Shown piece after piece: positions 29,122 through 38,454 of a stretch of DNA of 64,000 nucleotides. The position numbers and the translations under genes were made by a program. This DNA is from Novosphingobium sp. Its GTDB lineage: Bacteria > Pseudomonadota > Alphaproteobacteria > Sphingomonadales > Sphingomonadaceae. The stretch spans positions 1-64,000 of the forward strand of contig NZ_JAHEBV010000064.1 in the NCBI RefSeq assembly GCF_024642085.1, read 5' to 3'. Below the pieces are notes generated by a model. That model did not search any database. It saw nothing but the letters and a program-made list of their open reading frames with translations, and was not told the origin of the DNA. Position 1 is the first letter of the stretch. Each line of letters opens with the position of its first letter.

Positions 29122-31722
29122 TTATTGCGTGCCAACTACCTCTTCGGGAACGACAGTGGGCAAAGCATCAGGCTCATTTTGCGCCGCAGGTGCAGAAGAA
29201 GCGGAAGACCGCGCCGGCACCCTGTTGGCACCGCGGCGCAGCGCTGCAAGCAGGGCGTCACGCTGCTTGGCGAGATCTTCGAACCCGTTGCTTCGTTTTG
29301 CCTCGGCGTCGGCTTTGAACGCTTCCCAGATCACGCCGGATTTAGGATCCTTTGTCACGACACCTTCGAAGACGCGCTTGCCGCTGACCCGATCAACCTT
29401 GACCATGTGAACGTCAGGCGGCGCGACAAACGGGCGGCTGTCCCAGCGATTCCGGGTCTCCTGAATAAATTGCTTGAATATGGGTGCGGCAAAAGTCCCG
29501 CCCTGAACGTAGCCACCCAGCGAGCGCGGCTGATCGAACCCGATGTAAACGGCGCCGACAATATTCTGCGCGCCGCCCGCGAACCAGACGTTGGTCGGAC
29601 CGGTCGTTGTTCCGGTTTTGCCAAACAGCGGCATGTTGAGGTCCCGCAGCGCTACGCCGGTGCCGCGCGTGATCACGCCTTCAAGCATGTGAACCACCTG
29701 ATACGCGGTGCGCGGATCCATCACTTGCTTGCCGCGGTTGGCAAGCCGCGGCATCGGTTTTCCGTCCCACTGCTTCATATTGCATTTGTCGCAGCGGCGC
29801 GTATCGGCCCGCCAGATCACCTTACCATTGCGGTCCTGCACGAAATCAATGGTGGATGCGGGATATTGCACGCCGTTGTTGGCCAACGCCGCATAGGCAT
29901 TGGACATTTGCAATACCGTCGTCTCACCTGCGCCCAGCGCAAACGAAAGGTAGGGCTGATATTTCCCGATACCGACCCGTTCGATCTGCTTGACGACATT
30001 TTCCATTCCGGCATCGTTCGCGATACGGACCGTCATCAGGTTTCGCGACTGCTCCAAACCCCAGCGCATGGTATGGGTTCCGCTGCCTCCGCCACCGCCG
30101 AAATTGCGGAAACACTTCTGTCCTAGTGACGCCCCTTGCCACACGCAAAATTGTCCGTCGACGACTTCGCTGGCAGGTGTCATCCCAAAGTCCAGACCAG
30201 TTGCATAGACGAAGGGTTTGATTGTCGAGCCTGGCTGGCGTTCAGCCTGAGTGGCACGATTGAAGCTGTCGAGGCCGGCATCGAAACCGCCCTGCATCGC
30301 CAGAACGCGCCCGGAGCGCGGATCGACCACCGCCATGCCCCCTGAAACGGTCGGGATCGTGCGGACCGCCCAGCTGCTGCCCGAAGGTGCAACGGCAATA
30401 ATGTCACCGGCCTTCAGTGAATCAGGCACGCCGACCAATGGTGCGGTCTTTCCGTCAACAAAGCCAATCGTTGCCTGCGGGCCACGCCGTGTCAGGACCA
30501 GACCCGTCCGCCAATTCTGGTAAGTAATCGACTTGTTAGCCGTTGCCAGTTGGCCCTGCCAGGTATCCGTGTCGAGAGTGATGTGCATGATGGGGGCTGT
30601 CCAACCGCGACCGCCTTGATAACGCAACAGGCCAGCACGCAGCGCTGTCTGCGCGCCCTTTTGCAATTCCGTATCAAGCGAGGTGCGCACCCATAAGCCG
30701 CCCGCGTAGACGCTATTGGGTCCGTCCTCCGCCTTTTCGCCGTATTTATCGATCAGACGGCGACGCACCTCTTCGACAAAATAGCCCGCAGAAGGGTCAT
30801 AGGCCTCAATCCGGCGGGGGATGATCTCCAGTGGCTGGGCTTTGGCCTGTTGCGCCTCAGCCGATGCCACGGCGCCGTTCTTGACCATCTGATCAAGGAC
30901 CCAATTCCGGCGTATGACCGCTTCTTCGACATGGCTTGCGCGACCATATTTTTCCGGCGCCTTGGGCAGGATTGCCAGGAACGCACTTTCAGCAAGTGAA
31001 AGATCGCCGACATCCTTGCCGAAATAAGCCCTTGCGGCTGCCTGAACCCCGAAACTTTGCCTGCCCAGCGGTATTTCATTCAGGTAAAGTTCCAGGATTT
31101 GCTGCTTGTTGAGCACACCCTCGATCCGGCGCGCAACGATCATTTCCTTTAATTTGCGGGTTATCGAATATTCATTGCCGATCAGAATGTTTTTGGCGAC
31201 CTGTTGGGTTATTGTCGATCCGCCGCGGGCGCGCTGATCAGACCCGAACTTCGTGATATAATCAAACACAGCGCCGACCAGGCCCGTGTAGTCCACCCCG
31301 CCATGCGACCAAAAGGTCTTGTCCTCTGCTGACAAGTACGCATTGATCAATGGCCTTGGAAAATCCACAAAGCGCAATTGCACGCGCCGTTCACGCGCAT
31401 AACTGTAAACAATCTTGCCATCGATACCGCGCACCATGGTGGGCAACGGTGGTTGATAGGTCAGCAAACTTTCAGCCGAAGGCAAATTGCGGGTCACTGC
31501 AATCCACAGGACGACATTCAGAGCCAGAAAGGCCCCAAAAAGATAGCCAACGATGCGAAAGCCTCGGCTGGCACGCCATCGCCGCGCGAACCAGTCCCCC
31601 ATATCGCTGCGTTCGATGCGCTCGCCAAGCGGAGCAAGCCCGGAGCGGATCCGGGAAAGAAGTCCACCAGCCTCGCGCCGGATGCGCAGGTGGATCGATT
31701 CAGGCTCAGGGCTTTCGGGCAT
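29122..31722 (-). CDS. mrcA: Class A penicillin-binding protein 1A
   Basis: An 866-residue bifunctional peptidoglycan synthase. It has a cytoplasmic N-terminus, one membrane helix at about residues 57-76, then a GT51 glycosyltransferase with the catalytic Glu at E133 in SAEDKTFWSHGGVD and the RGGSTITQQVAKN motif. An OB-like insert follows, and then the transpeptidase domain with QPGSTIKPF (active Ser), SRN and KTGTTTG. The C-terminal about 50 residues are Ala/Pro/Ser-rich and probably disordered. It polymerises and crosslinks lipid II in the periplasm. The amidase gene upstream and the peroxiredoxin gene downstream are on the same strand. Confidence 0.96.
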   Translation of the reverse strand: MPESPEPESIHLRIRREAGGLLSRIRSGLAPLGERIERSDMGDWFARRWRASRGFRIVGYLFGAFLALNVVLWIAVTRNLPSAESLLTYQPPLPTMVRGIDGKIVYSYARERRVQLRFVDFPRPLINAYLSAEDKTFWSHGGVDYTGLVGAVFDYITKFGSDQRARGGSTITQQVAKNILIGNEYSITRKLKEMIVARRIEGVLNKQQILELYLNEIPLGRQSFGVQAAARAYFGKDVGDLSLAESAFLAILPKAPEKYGRASHVEEAVIRRNWVLDQMVKNGAVASAEAQQAKAQPLEIIPRRIEAYDPSAGYFVEEVRRRLIDKYGEKAEDGPNSVYAGGLWVRTSLDTELQKGAQTALRAGLLRYQGGRGWTAPIMHITLDTDTWQGQLATANKSITYQNWRTGLVLTRRGPQATIGFVDGKTAPLVGVPDSLKAGDIIAVAPSGSSWAVRTIPTVSGGMAVVDPRSGRVLAMQGGFDAGLDSFNRATQAERQPGSTIKPFVYATGLDFGMTPASEVVDGQFCVWQGASLGQKCFRNFGGGGGSGTHTMRWGLEQSRNLMTVRIANDAGMENVVKQIERVGIGKYQPYLSFALGAGETTVLQMSNAYAALANNGVQYPASTIDFVQDRNGKVIWRADTRRCDKCNMKQWDGKPMPRLANRGKQVMDPRTAYQVVHMLEGVITRGTGVALRDLNMPLFGKTGTTTGPTNVWFAGGAQNIVGAVYIGFDQPRSLGGYVQGGTFAAPIFKQFIQETRNRWDSRPFVAPPDVHMVKVDRVSGKRVFEGVVTKDPKSGVIWEAFKADAEAKRSNGFEDLAKQRDALLAALRRGANRVPARSSASSAPAAQNEPDALPTVVPEEVVGTQ

Positions 31723-31808
31723 AGGAACGGGGTCTTAGCATGGCCGATGCACGATTTGCCAGAGGCTAGGCAGCATGGCGCGGCAGCAGCTGTATCGCTT
31801 GTATCGCG

Positions 31809-32708
31809 TCAATATTGCAGGCCCGGAATGGTGTCTTTGCCAGATGGCCCCTGGCGCGCGAAATAAACTTGCAGGCCGCGCGCGGTTACCTCGGCAAAGG
31901 TTTTCTGGCCTTCGACAGAAGACAGCCGCGCAGCGTCGCTGACGTTGCTGATGTAACCAGTTTCAAACAACACCGATGGTACATCGGGAGCCTTGAGCAC
32001 AACAAACGCAGCCGCCTGCTCGGATCGCTCACGAAAGGGAATGCGATCCTTTCCTTCGCGCAGCAGAAGATCGGCGAATTGCGCGGCTTTTTCCAGCGAC
32101 TCACGCTGCGACAGGTCGACCAGGATCGAGCTTACGGTGTTCGTCTGCTTGCCCAGGTCCACGCCGTTGATGACATCGGCGGCGTTTTCGCGCGCGGCGA
32201 TGCGGTTGGCCGCCTCGCTCGTTCCCTTATCTGAAAGCGTGTAGACGGATGCCCCGCTTGCTTTGGTATTTGTACCGGTGCTGTCAGCGTGGATCGATAT
32301 GAACATGTCTGCACCCAGCCTGCGGGCAATATCAGACCGTTCACCCAACACCAAGAAGCGATCGTCGGCGCGCGTCAGGGCTACACGAATGCCCCCCCGT
32401 TTGAGCAATTCGTCGCGCAGCGCCTTGGCCAAGGCCAGGGTCAATTCCTTTTCACGCAGATTGCCCGCGCCCGCGCCCGGGTCTTTGCCGCCGTGACCGG
32501 CGTCGATCACCACAAGCGGTCGGCTGCTGTCTTGCGGCCCTTCGACCGGCGGCAGTCCAACCACGCCTTCAGCAGGTGGCAGATTTACATCCACGACATA
32601 GTCAAAACCGCGCCCCGGCGCGCCGAACAACCGATCTACAGCGATCATCGCCCCGAAAACGGCAAGTGGAATAACAAACAGCAACAGCAACATGATCGGA
32701 CGGCGCAT
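31809..32708 (-). CDS. N-acetylmuramoyl-L-alanine amidase
   Basis: A 299-residue zinc amidase (Amidase_3) that cleaves the stem peptide from peptidoglycan, usually at cell separation. It has an N-terminal signal or membrane anchor (residues 5-24). Zinc ligands are H72 in DAGHGGKDPG, a Glu in REKELT at residues 85-90, and the His of FISIHADS; the catalytic Glu is in VLFETGYISN. No AMIN or LysM targeting domain is present. It is next to the class A PBP gene and transcribed in the same direction, and divergent from rne. Confidence 0.92.
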   Translation of the reverse strand: MRRPIMLLLLFVIPLAVFGAMIAVDRLFGAPGRGFDYVVDVNLPPAEGVVGLPPVEGPQDSSRPLVVIDAGHGGKDPGAGAGNLREKELTLALAKALRDELLKRGGIRVALTRADDRFLVLGERSDIARRLGADMFISIHADSTGTNTKASGASVYTLSDKGTSEAANRIAARENAADVINGVDLGKQTNTVSSILVDLSQRESLEKAAQFADLLLREGKDRIPFRERSEQAAAFVVLKAPDVPSVLFETGYISNVSDAARLSSVEGQKTFAEVTARGLQVYFARQGPSGKDTIPGLQY

Positions 32709-32766
32709 GGTGACGGCTTAAGGAATCCCGCATTGCCGCGCAATCACCTTGGCATCTGCCAAGCTG

Positions 32767-32795
32767 CTTGCCGCGCTTGCGAAGCTTTGCTAGGC
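32767..32795 (+). promoter_or_regulatory. Candidate promoter of rne
   Basis: CTTGCC at 32767-32772 and CTAGGC at 32790-32795 are separated by 17 bases, in the 490-base gap between the divergent amidase and rne genes. Transcription from about 32802 would give a leader of roughly 400 nt. The match is moderate. Confidence 0.35.
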
Positions 32796-32968
32796 AACCG
32801 GCTGCCGGGCAGACCTGTCCCGATCTCCGTGCTGCAAACCGCGCAATTCCAGTGCGATGTGGCTTTTCGGATCGGCACGGAAACCGGCGGGGGAAACCGG
32901 CACTGTTTGGCCGGGATCAGTCAGGTTGATGCCGTAATGAAAAGCCTTTCGCCGTTCTGTCCGTCGCA

Positions 32969-32986
32969 GCCCGCAAGGGTGCGGGC
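32969..32986 (+). other. Stem-loop in the rne leader (distal)
   Basis: A perfect 6-base stem (GCCCGC with GCGGGC) closes the 6-base loop AAGGGT. It is about 210 nt before the rne start codon and would be stable in RNA. Confidence 0.4.
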
Positions 32987-33093
32987 GGCTGGAATGGCTG
33001 GTTGTGCGCGCACTACGTCGCCGCGCCTTTTCGCTGCTGCAGACACGCAATACGCCGCTGGATTGCATTCGCGATCCGGCACTTCACTTGCTA

Positions 33094-33118
33094 CCGCCCG
33101 TTGCACCGCACCGGGCGG
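33094..33118 (+). other. Stem-loop in the rne leader (proximal)
   Basis: A perfect 7-base, all-GC stem (CCGCCCG with CGGGCGG) and an 11-base loop, ending about 80 nt before the rne ATG. It is a candidate for the RNase E sensor hairpin. Confidence 0.4.
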
Positions 33119-33198
33119 AGTTCCCGCTTTAAGCCGCGCCACCACCAGGGCCGCCCGCAATGGGCCGGCGCTCGATTGGCGCGCATGGAGAATTTACG

Positions 33199-35934
33199 AT
33201 GACAACGCGCATGCTTATCGATGCGCGCCACCCGGAAGAAACCCGGGTGGCGGTGCTCAAAGGCAACCGGATTGACGAGTTTGATTTTGAATCTGCCGAA
33301 CACAAGCAGATCAAAGGCAATATCTATTTAGCCAAGGTTACCAGGGTCGAACCGTCTCTGCAGGCGGCATTCGTCGACTTTGGTGGTAACCGGCACGGAT
33401 TTCTGGCGTTCAGCGAAATCCACCCGGACTATTACCAAATCCCCAAAGAGGATCGCGAGGCCCTACTTGCCGAGGAAGCAGCTCACGCCGAGGAAGAAGC
33501 AGCCTTGCGCGCGATTGCCGAGGGCGAAGAAGACTTTGTTGGTGATGACGAACTGGGCGAAAGCCTCGCCGATGACCTGGCCGGAACCAGCCACGGCCAT
33601 CACGATGACGATCATGGCGGTCTGACAGAAGTCGACACGGACGAAAAAGACGAAGTTGCCACAATCGAGGATGGTCACGTCGAGACCGCCTTTGATCACG
33701 ACGGAGAAGATTCCGGCGAACACGAAGGTAATGGCGACGCTGAAAGTGATGGGGGCCGTGGGCGCACGCGTGGGCGCCGCCGCCAGGGTGGCAACGGCAA
33801 TCGCGGCCACGCCAAGGAAGCTGACGAGTTACGCGCGAAGCGTATGGCGCTTCGCCGCCGCTACAAGATTCAGGATGTGATCCAGCGCCGCCAAGTATTG
33901 CTGGTTCAGGTCGTCAAAGAAGAGCGCGGCAACAAAGGCGCGGCCCTGACTACGTATCTCAGTCTGGCAGGGCGGTATTGCGTACTTATGCCAAATTCGA
34001 GCCATGGTGGCGGGATTAGTCGCAAAATCAGTTCAGCAGCAGACCGCAAGCGGCTCAAGACAATCATTGCAGAACTCGATTTGCCAAAGTCGATGGGGTG
34101 TATTGTCCGCACCGCGGGGCTGCAACGAACCAAGACCGAAATTAAGCGCGACTTCGATTATCTGGCCCGGCTGTGGGACGGGATTCGTGAAACCACGCTG
34201 AAAAGTACGGCGCCAGCGCTGATCCATTCTGACAGTGATCTTATTAAACGTGCGATCCGTGATATCTACAATCGCGAGATTGAAGACGTTGTTGTGGAAG
34301 GCGAGCACGGTTACCGCGCTGCGCGTGATTTCATGAAGTTGCTCATGCCCAGCCACGCCAAGCGGGTGAAACAATACGCTGATCCGGTGCCGCTATTCCA
34401 GCGCTACGGTGCCGAAGACCAATTGACTGCGATGTATGATCCAGAAGTCCAGCTCAAAAGCGGGGGATACATCGTTATCAATCCGACGGAGGCGCTGGTT
34501 TCGATCGACATTAACTCCGGCCGCTCGACCAAGGAACACGGAATAGAGGCAACTGCGCTTAACACTAATCTTGAAGCGGCACGCGAAATTGCCCGCCAAC
34601 TGCGCCTGCGCGACATGGCCGGACTGGTTGTCATCGACTTCATCGACATGGAGTACAACTCAAACGTCCGTAAGGTCGAAAAAGCGATGAAAGACGCGCT
34701 CAAAAATGACCGAGCCCGCATTCAGGTTGGCCGAATTTCAAGCTTTGGCCTGATGGAAATGAGCCGGCAGCGCCTGCGCACTGGTGTGCTTGAAGCTACT
34801 ACCCGCGGATGCCCGCATTGCGACGGAACTGGACTGGTTCGCACCGCATCAAGTGCTGGTCTTTCGGCTTTGCGTTTGATTGAGGATGAAGCAGCAAAGG
34901 GCCGCGGCTCGGTCATCTCGCTGTTCGCAAGCACCGAAGCGGCTGTTTATTTACTCAATGCTAAGCGAGGAGACCTTGCTGAAATCGAGGAACGGTACGG
35001 CGTGCGTGTCGAAGTACTGCCCGAAGGTGAGAATGAAGGCGCAAAGATGCGCGTCGGATCGTCAGGCCCCCGACCTGAGTTCACACCAAAATTCGAAGCG
35101 ATCGCCGTGGAAGAAGACGGTGAAGACATCATCGAGGACGAAGACGAGCTTGAAGATGACGACGATGATCGCAGCGGACGCAGTGACGACGGCGACAGCG
35201 ACGGACAAGGAAAGCGCCGACGCAAGCGCCGCCGGCGCGGGGGCCAGCGAGACCGTGAACTCGGCGACGCTCGCGAACAGTCTGAATCGGCCGAACACGC
35301 AGACGACCGACTCGAACCTGAGGATGGCGAAGTCACTGCTGAAAGCATGCAAGATCATGGCGATGACGACGATGCACCGCGCAAGCGTCGTCGCCGTGGT
35401 CGCCGCCGGCGGGGTGGCCGGGGCCGCGGCGATGGCGAGAACGAAGGCCAGGCTGAAGGACACACAGGAAGCGATGATGGTGACGCTGGTAAAAGCGGGA
35501 CCAAACAGCCCGAGATGGATTTCGTTGACAGTGCTGGATCGGTTGACGCTGTTTCTGACGAAGTCGTGGTGAAGCCCAAACGCCCTCGTCGCAAAAAACC
35601 GGGCGATGATTTGGTTTCAGACGATGCAGCGCCTCTCGCCGGAGCGGTAAGCGAAGCTGCTGCCGATGATGCTCCAACCAAGCCAAAGCGTACGCGTAAA
35701 AAGAAGGTCGAGATAGAAGCCGAGGCCGATGTGCCAGCAGAAGCGGTGATCGCTAAGGAGGCACCAGCAAAGCCAAAACGGACGCGTGCGAAGAAGGCTC
35801 TGACGGAAACTGATGAAGTTGCAGCAGTGCTAACCGAACCCACGTCAGCGTCCGCCCCGCAAACCGTCGACGTTGGAGCGGATGACGACGGCAAGCCGCG
35901 CCGCGGTTGGTGGCAGCGCACTTTCGGCGAGTAA
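33199..35934 (+). CDS. rne: Ribonuclease E
   Basis: A 911-residue endonuclease that starts mRNA decay and matures rRNA and tRNA, and scaffolds the degradosome. Start chosen: ATG at 33199 after GGAG; the upstream ATG-frame at 33160 adds non-family residues. The S1 domain begins at KGNIYLAKVTRVEPSLQA and is interrupted at about residues 85-215 by a long acidic, His-containing insertion (many Glu/Asp), then resumes near RRYKIQDVIQRRQ. The catalytic acids are in VSIDINSG and IDFIDME; the zinc-link CPHCDGTG joins protomers. The C-terminal 250 residues alternate acidic and Arg-rich blocks, likely RNA- and protein-binding and disordered. Confidence 0.96.
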   Translation: MTTRMLIDARHPEETRVAVLKGNRIDEFDFESAEHKQIKGNIYLAKVTRVEPSLQAAFVDFGGNRHGFLAFSEIHPDYYQIPKEDREALLAEEAAHAEEEAALRAIAEGEEDFVGDDELGESLADDLAGTSHGHHDDDHGGLTEVDTDEKDEVATIEDGHVETAFDHDGEDSGEHEGNGDAESDGGRGRTRGRRRQGGNGNRGHAKEADELRAKRMALRRRYKIQDVIQRRQVLLVQVVKEERGNKGAALTTYLSLAGRYCVLMPNSSHGGGISRKISSAADRKRLKTIIAELDLPKSMGCIVRTAGLQRTKTEIKRDFDYLARLWDGIRETTLKSTAPALIHSDSDLIKRAIRDIYNREIEDVVVEGEHGYRAARDFMKLLMPSHAKRVKQYADPVPLFQRYGAEDQLTAMYDPEVQLKSGGYIVINPTEALVSIDINSGRSTKEHGIEATALNTNLEAAREIARQLRLRDMAGLVVIDFIDMEYNSNVRKVEKAMKDALKNDRARIQVGRISSFGLMEMSRQRLRTGVLEATTRGCPHCDGTGLVRTASSAGLSALRLIEDEAAKGRGSVISLFASTEAAVYLLNAKRGDLAEIEERYGVRVEVLPEGENEGAKMRVGSSGPRPEFTPKFEAIAVEEDGEDIIEDEDELEDDDDDRSGRSDDGDSDGQGKRRRKRRRRGGQRDRELGDAREQSESAEHADDRLEPEDGEVTAESMQDHGDDDDAPRKRRRRGRRRRGGRGRGDGENEGQAEGHTGSDDGDAGKSGTKQPEMDFVDSAGSVDAVSDEVVVKPKRPRRKKPGDDLVSDDAAPLAGAVSEAAADDAPTKPKRTRKKKVEIEAEADVPAEAVIAKEAPAKPKRTRAKKALTETDEVAAVLTEPTSASAPQTVDVGADDDGKPRRGWWQRTFGE

Positions 35935-35943
35935 TAAGAACCT

Positions 35944-36927
35944 GTGACTAGCGACGCCCCCGTCCCGCCAATTGATCGCCCTGCGCATCACCGGCTAGGC
36001 GGGGGTTTTCGCAATCCTCCCGGTAGCCCTAAACAAAAAGCAAAACTCCAGGATTTTATAAAGTTTTTATTGGTCGATATGCGGCGGGCCACGCTGCCGC
36101 CGATACCAGCGGACATAGCTACACAGCGACCGCTTAATCTAGCCGAACTTCCCGACAACCACGTTGCTTGGCTGGGCCACGCCTGCTTTGCCATTAAAAT
36201 AGCCGGCAACCTTGTCCTCACCGACCCTTATCTTAGCCGCACTGCTGGACCGTTTGGCTTTGGCCCCCAGCGCTTTTTACATCCAGCAGTTCGTTCCGCC
36301 GATCTGCCACGATTCGACGCCATAGTTATAAGTCACAACCACTATGACCACCTCGATAGCAAGGCGCTCCGCGCTTATCGATGGCGCAATGAAACACCGA
36401 TGATTTGTCCGCTTGGCAACGGCGCACTGCTTAGTCGCTTAGGTTTTACAGAGGTCCACGAACTTGATTGGTGGCAAAACTGGTCACAAGCCGGGCTAAC
36501 CATCGGCGCATTGCCCGCTGTCCATTTTTCCGGACGCGGCCTCCTTGATCGCAACCGTTCCTTATGGGCAAGCGTGTCGATCGCCGCTGGAGAGCGGCGG
36601 ATCTGGTTTGGCGGTGATACTGCTGCCGGAGCCGTGTTCGATGAAATCGGTGATCGTGCCGGTCCCTTCGATCTAGCCTTAGTCGGAATCGGAGCCTACG
36701 AGCCACGCATTATAATGGAGGCCAGCCACGCTACGCCCGAGGAAGCGATTACAATAGCCCGGCAGATTCGCGCTCGGCACGCGGTCGGCATGCACTGGGG
36801 CTCAATAATGCTGACTCCTGAAAACCCTTTCGAAGCCCCGGCCAGGTTTCGCAAAGCTGCACTCGAACAGCAATACGGTGCAAGCAACGCCTGGATTTTG
36901 CAGGTCGGTGAGGCCCGTGGTTTTTGA
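35944..36927 (+). CDS. NAPE-PLD-type metallo-beta-lactamase-fold hydrolase
   Basis: A 327-residue metallo-hydrolase of the COG2220/NAPE-PLD group, starting with GTG 9 bases after the rne stop. Metal-binding motifs are SHNHYDHLD, the later His of PAVHFSGRG, the Asp of FGGDTAAG and the final His of GMHWGS. The N-terminal HHRLGGGFRNPPGS segment and VAWLGHACF are typical of this group, which includes N-acyl-phosphatidylethanolamine phospholipase D and many bacterial relatives of unknown substrate. No signal peptide. It is likely cotranscribed with rne. Substrate not assignable. Confidence 0.85.
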   Translation: MTSDAPVPPIDRPAHHRLGGGFRNPPGSPKQKAKLQDFIKFLLVDMRRATLPPIPADIATQRPLNLAELPDNHVAWLGHACFAIKIAGNLVLTDPYLSRTAGPFGFGPQRFLHPAVRSADLPRFDAIVISHNHYDHLDSKALRAYRWRNETPMICPLGNGALLSRLGFTEVHELDWWQNWSQAGLTIGALPAVHFSGRGLLDRNRSLWASVSIAAGERRIWFGGDTAAGAVFDEIGDRAGPFDLALVGIGAYEPRIIMEASHATPEEAITIARQIRARHAVGMHWGSIMLTPENPFEAPARFRKAALEQQYGASNAWILQVGEARGF

Positions 36928-36999
36928 TTACTGATGCGGTCCCAGTACGTAGTAAATAGGTTTGTTTCGCGGCGATCTCTAGCCTAAGCGTGGCGCGAC

Positions 37000-37536
37000 A
37001 TGGATGACGTTGTTGAACAGACTAGCGCATTGGATGGCCTAACTGACAAGCAGAAGGAAGTCTTGGCGCTGGTTGCAGACGGAATGACCAGCAAGGAAAT
37101 TGCCCGCAAGCTGTACATTTCAGAATCGGCTGTGAATCAACGCATCGAGGTCGTTCGGCAACGGCTTGGAGGGATGCCTCGAACCCATATCGCTCGACTT
37201 TACCGGCGGATGAATACAGTCGTTCTAACCGTCCCATCCAGTAATTCGGTTACAGGTAATTCAATCCAGCTTATGTCCGAGGGGTATGACGGGCAGCTAT
37301 CAGAGCCGAAGGGTTCCCAGGTTTCTATCACGCCGTCGCAGGCGCAGAGCCAAGTCGGGTCGCACCCCTTCATCGAGGTTTTCACAAACCTTGCCAGCGC
37401 CTTGGACGGACCGTCCGGGCGCTGGATTCGTATTTGCATTCTAACCGGGTCGTTATTCCTCCTCGTGGCAACTATCGCGTTGCTGCTTGATATAGTTGCG
37501 GGCATCAGGGACTTGTTGCAATCCTTTCGGTTTTAG
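37000..37536 (+). CDS. Membrane-tethered LuxR-type HTH protein without sensor domain
   Basis: A 178-residue protein. Residues 11-65 form a LuxR-type DNA-binding domain (LTDKQKEVLALVADGMTSKE followed by IARKLYISESAVNQRIEVV). Then comes a Ser/Gln/Gly-rich linker, and one strong hydrophobic segment at about residues 143-168. There is no autoinducer, receiver or PAS domain. The layout suggests a transcription factor held at the inner membrane, perhaps released or blocked by a membrane signal. Similar short HTH-plus-TM proteins occur in sphingomonads without known roles. It lies between the metallo-hydrolase and sdhB, with 72 and 135 bases of spacer. Confidence 0.82.
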   Translation: MDDVVEQTSALDGLTDKQKEVLALVADGMTSKEIARKLYISESAVNQRIEVVRQRLGGMPRTHIARLYRRMNTVVLTVPSSNSVTGNSIQLMSEGYDGQLSEPKGSQVSITPSQAQSQVGSHPFIEVFTNLASALDGPSGRWIRICILTGSLFLLVATIALLLDIVAGIRDLLQSFRF

Positions 37537-37546
37537 GCACTCGGAC

Positions 37547-37577
37547 GAGTTCATCCACGTTGCCCTTTCGTGAACTC
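37547..37577. promoter_or_regulatory. Inverted repeat between the LuxR-type gene and sdhB
   Basis: GAGTTCA (37547-37553) and TGAACTC (37571-37577) are perfect 7-base arms 17 bases apart, starting 10 bases after the LuxR-type stop and ending 95 bases before the sdhB ATG. There is no U run. It could be an operator with widely spaced half-sites or a weak transcript-end hairpin. Confidence 0.3.
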
Positions 37578-37671
37578 CGTGCCAATTAACCCCTCAACGA
37601 CTTGCTCCCGAGCGCTGGATCGCTAGAGAGAGCGTCGAGGCGGCCCTCGCCGCGCAGTGACAGGGATCGAC

Positions 37672-38454
37672 ATGGCGACCTTTACTCTTCCCGCTAATAG
37701 CAAGATCAACGGCAAGGCCCGTCACAATGCAGCGGCTACTCAAGGCCGGGTGAAAAAGTTCAAAGTCTATCGCTATGACCCCGATTCTGGCGAAAACCCA
37801 CGCTATGACACTTTCGACATAGACCTTGATACCTGCGGGCCGATGGTACTGGATGCACTGATTTTGATGAAATCGCAGCAGGATCCGACGCTCACTTTCC
37901 GCCGGTCTTGCCGCGAAGGGATCTGTGGGTCCTGCGCAATGAACATGAACGGACGTAACGGGTTGGCCTGCACTACCGCAATCGAAGATCTGCATGGCGA
38001 CGTTAAGATCACCCCGCTGCCCCACATGGATGTCATTAAGGACCTTGTGCCGGACTTTACGCACTTTTACGCTCAGTATGCCTCTATTAGGCCATGGTTA
38101 CAGACAGTCAGTACCACACCATCGGGGAAGGAAAGGCTACAAAGCCCCGAACAGCGCGAAAAGCTCGATGGACTATATGAGTGCATCCTTTGTGCCTGCT
38201 GCTCTACAGCATGCCCCAGCTACTGGTGGAATGGTGACAAATTCTTGGGTCCGGCGATCCTACTCCAAGCTTATCGCTGGCTTGCCGACAGCCGCGACGA
38301 GATGACTGGTGAGCGATTGGACGAGTTAGAGGATCCCTTTCGGCTTTACCGCTGCCACACGATAATGAATTGCGCCAACGTGTGCCCCAAAGGGCTGAGC
38401 CCAGCGCGCGCAATTGCCGAAATCAAGAAAATGCAGGCAGAACGGCACGTCTAA
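37672..38454 (+). CDS. sdhB: Succinate dehydrogenase iron-sulfur subunit
   Basis: A 260-residue SdhB that passes electrons from SdhA flavin to quinone in complex II of the TCA cycle. All three clusters are present: [2Fe-2S] ligands in [10 protein letters not shown] with the later Cys of NGLAC, [4Fe-4S] in [12 protein letters not shown], and [3Fe-4S] in [12 protein letters not shown]. Start chosen: ATG at 37672 behind AGGGA, not the GTG 15 bases earlier. The usual sdhC, sdhD and sdhA genes are not next to it. It is followed without a gap by the thioesterase gene. Confidence 0.96.
   Translation: MATFTLPANSKINGKARHNAAATQGRVKKFKVYRYDPDSGENPRYDTFDIDLDTCGPMVLDALILMKSQQDPTLTFRRSCREGICGSCAMNMNGRNGLACTTAIEDLHGDVKITPLPHMDVIKDLVPDFTHFYAQYASIRPWLQTVSTTPSGKERLQSPEQREKLDGLYECILCACCSTACPSYWWNGDKFLGPAILLQAYRWLADSRDEMTGERLDELEDPFRLYRCHTIMNCANVCPKGLSPARAIAEIKKMQAERHV

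Larger units (their letters stand above)
32802..33198 (+). promoter_or_regulatory. Long rne 5' leader with GC-rich hairpins
   Basis: The 490-base gap 32709-33198 has no supportable gene. If the promoter at 32767-32795 is right, about 400 nt precede the rne ATG. Two strong stem-loops are visible: GCCCGC/GCGGGC around a 6-base loop (32969-32986), and CCGCCCG/CGGGCGG around an 11-base loop (33094-33118). In E. coli the rne leader of several hundred nt carries hairpins cut by RNase E itself for autoregulation; the same logic is inferred here, not shown. Confidence 0.45.

Noticed and set aside
28921..30126. Plus-strand open frame of 401 codons
   Set aside because: Antisense to the peroxiredoxin and PBP1A genes; no motif or ribosome site.
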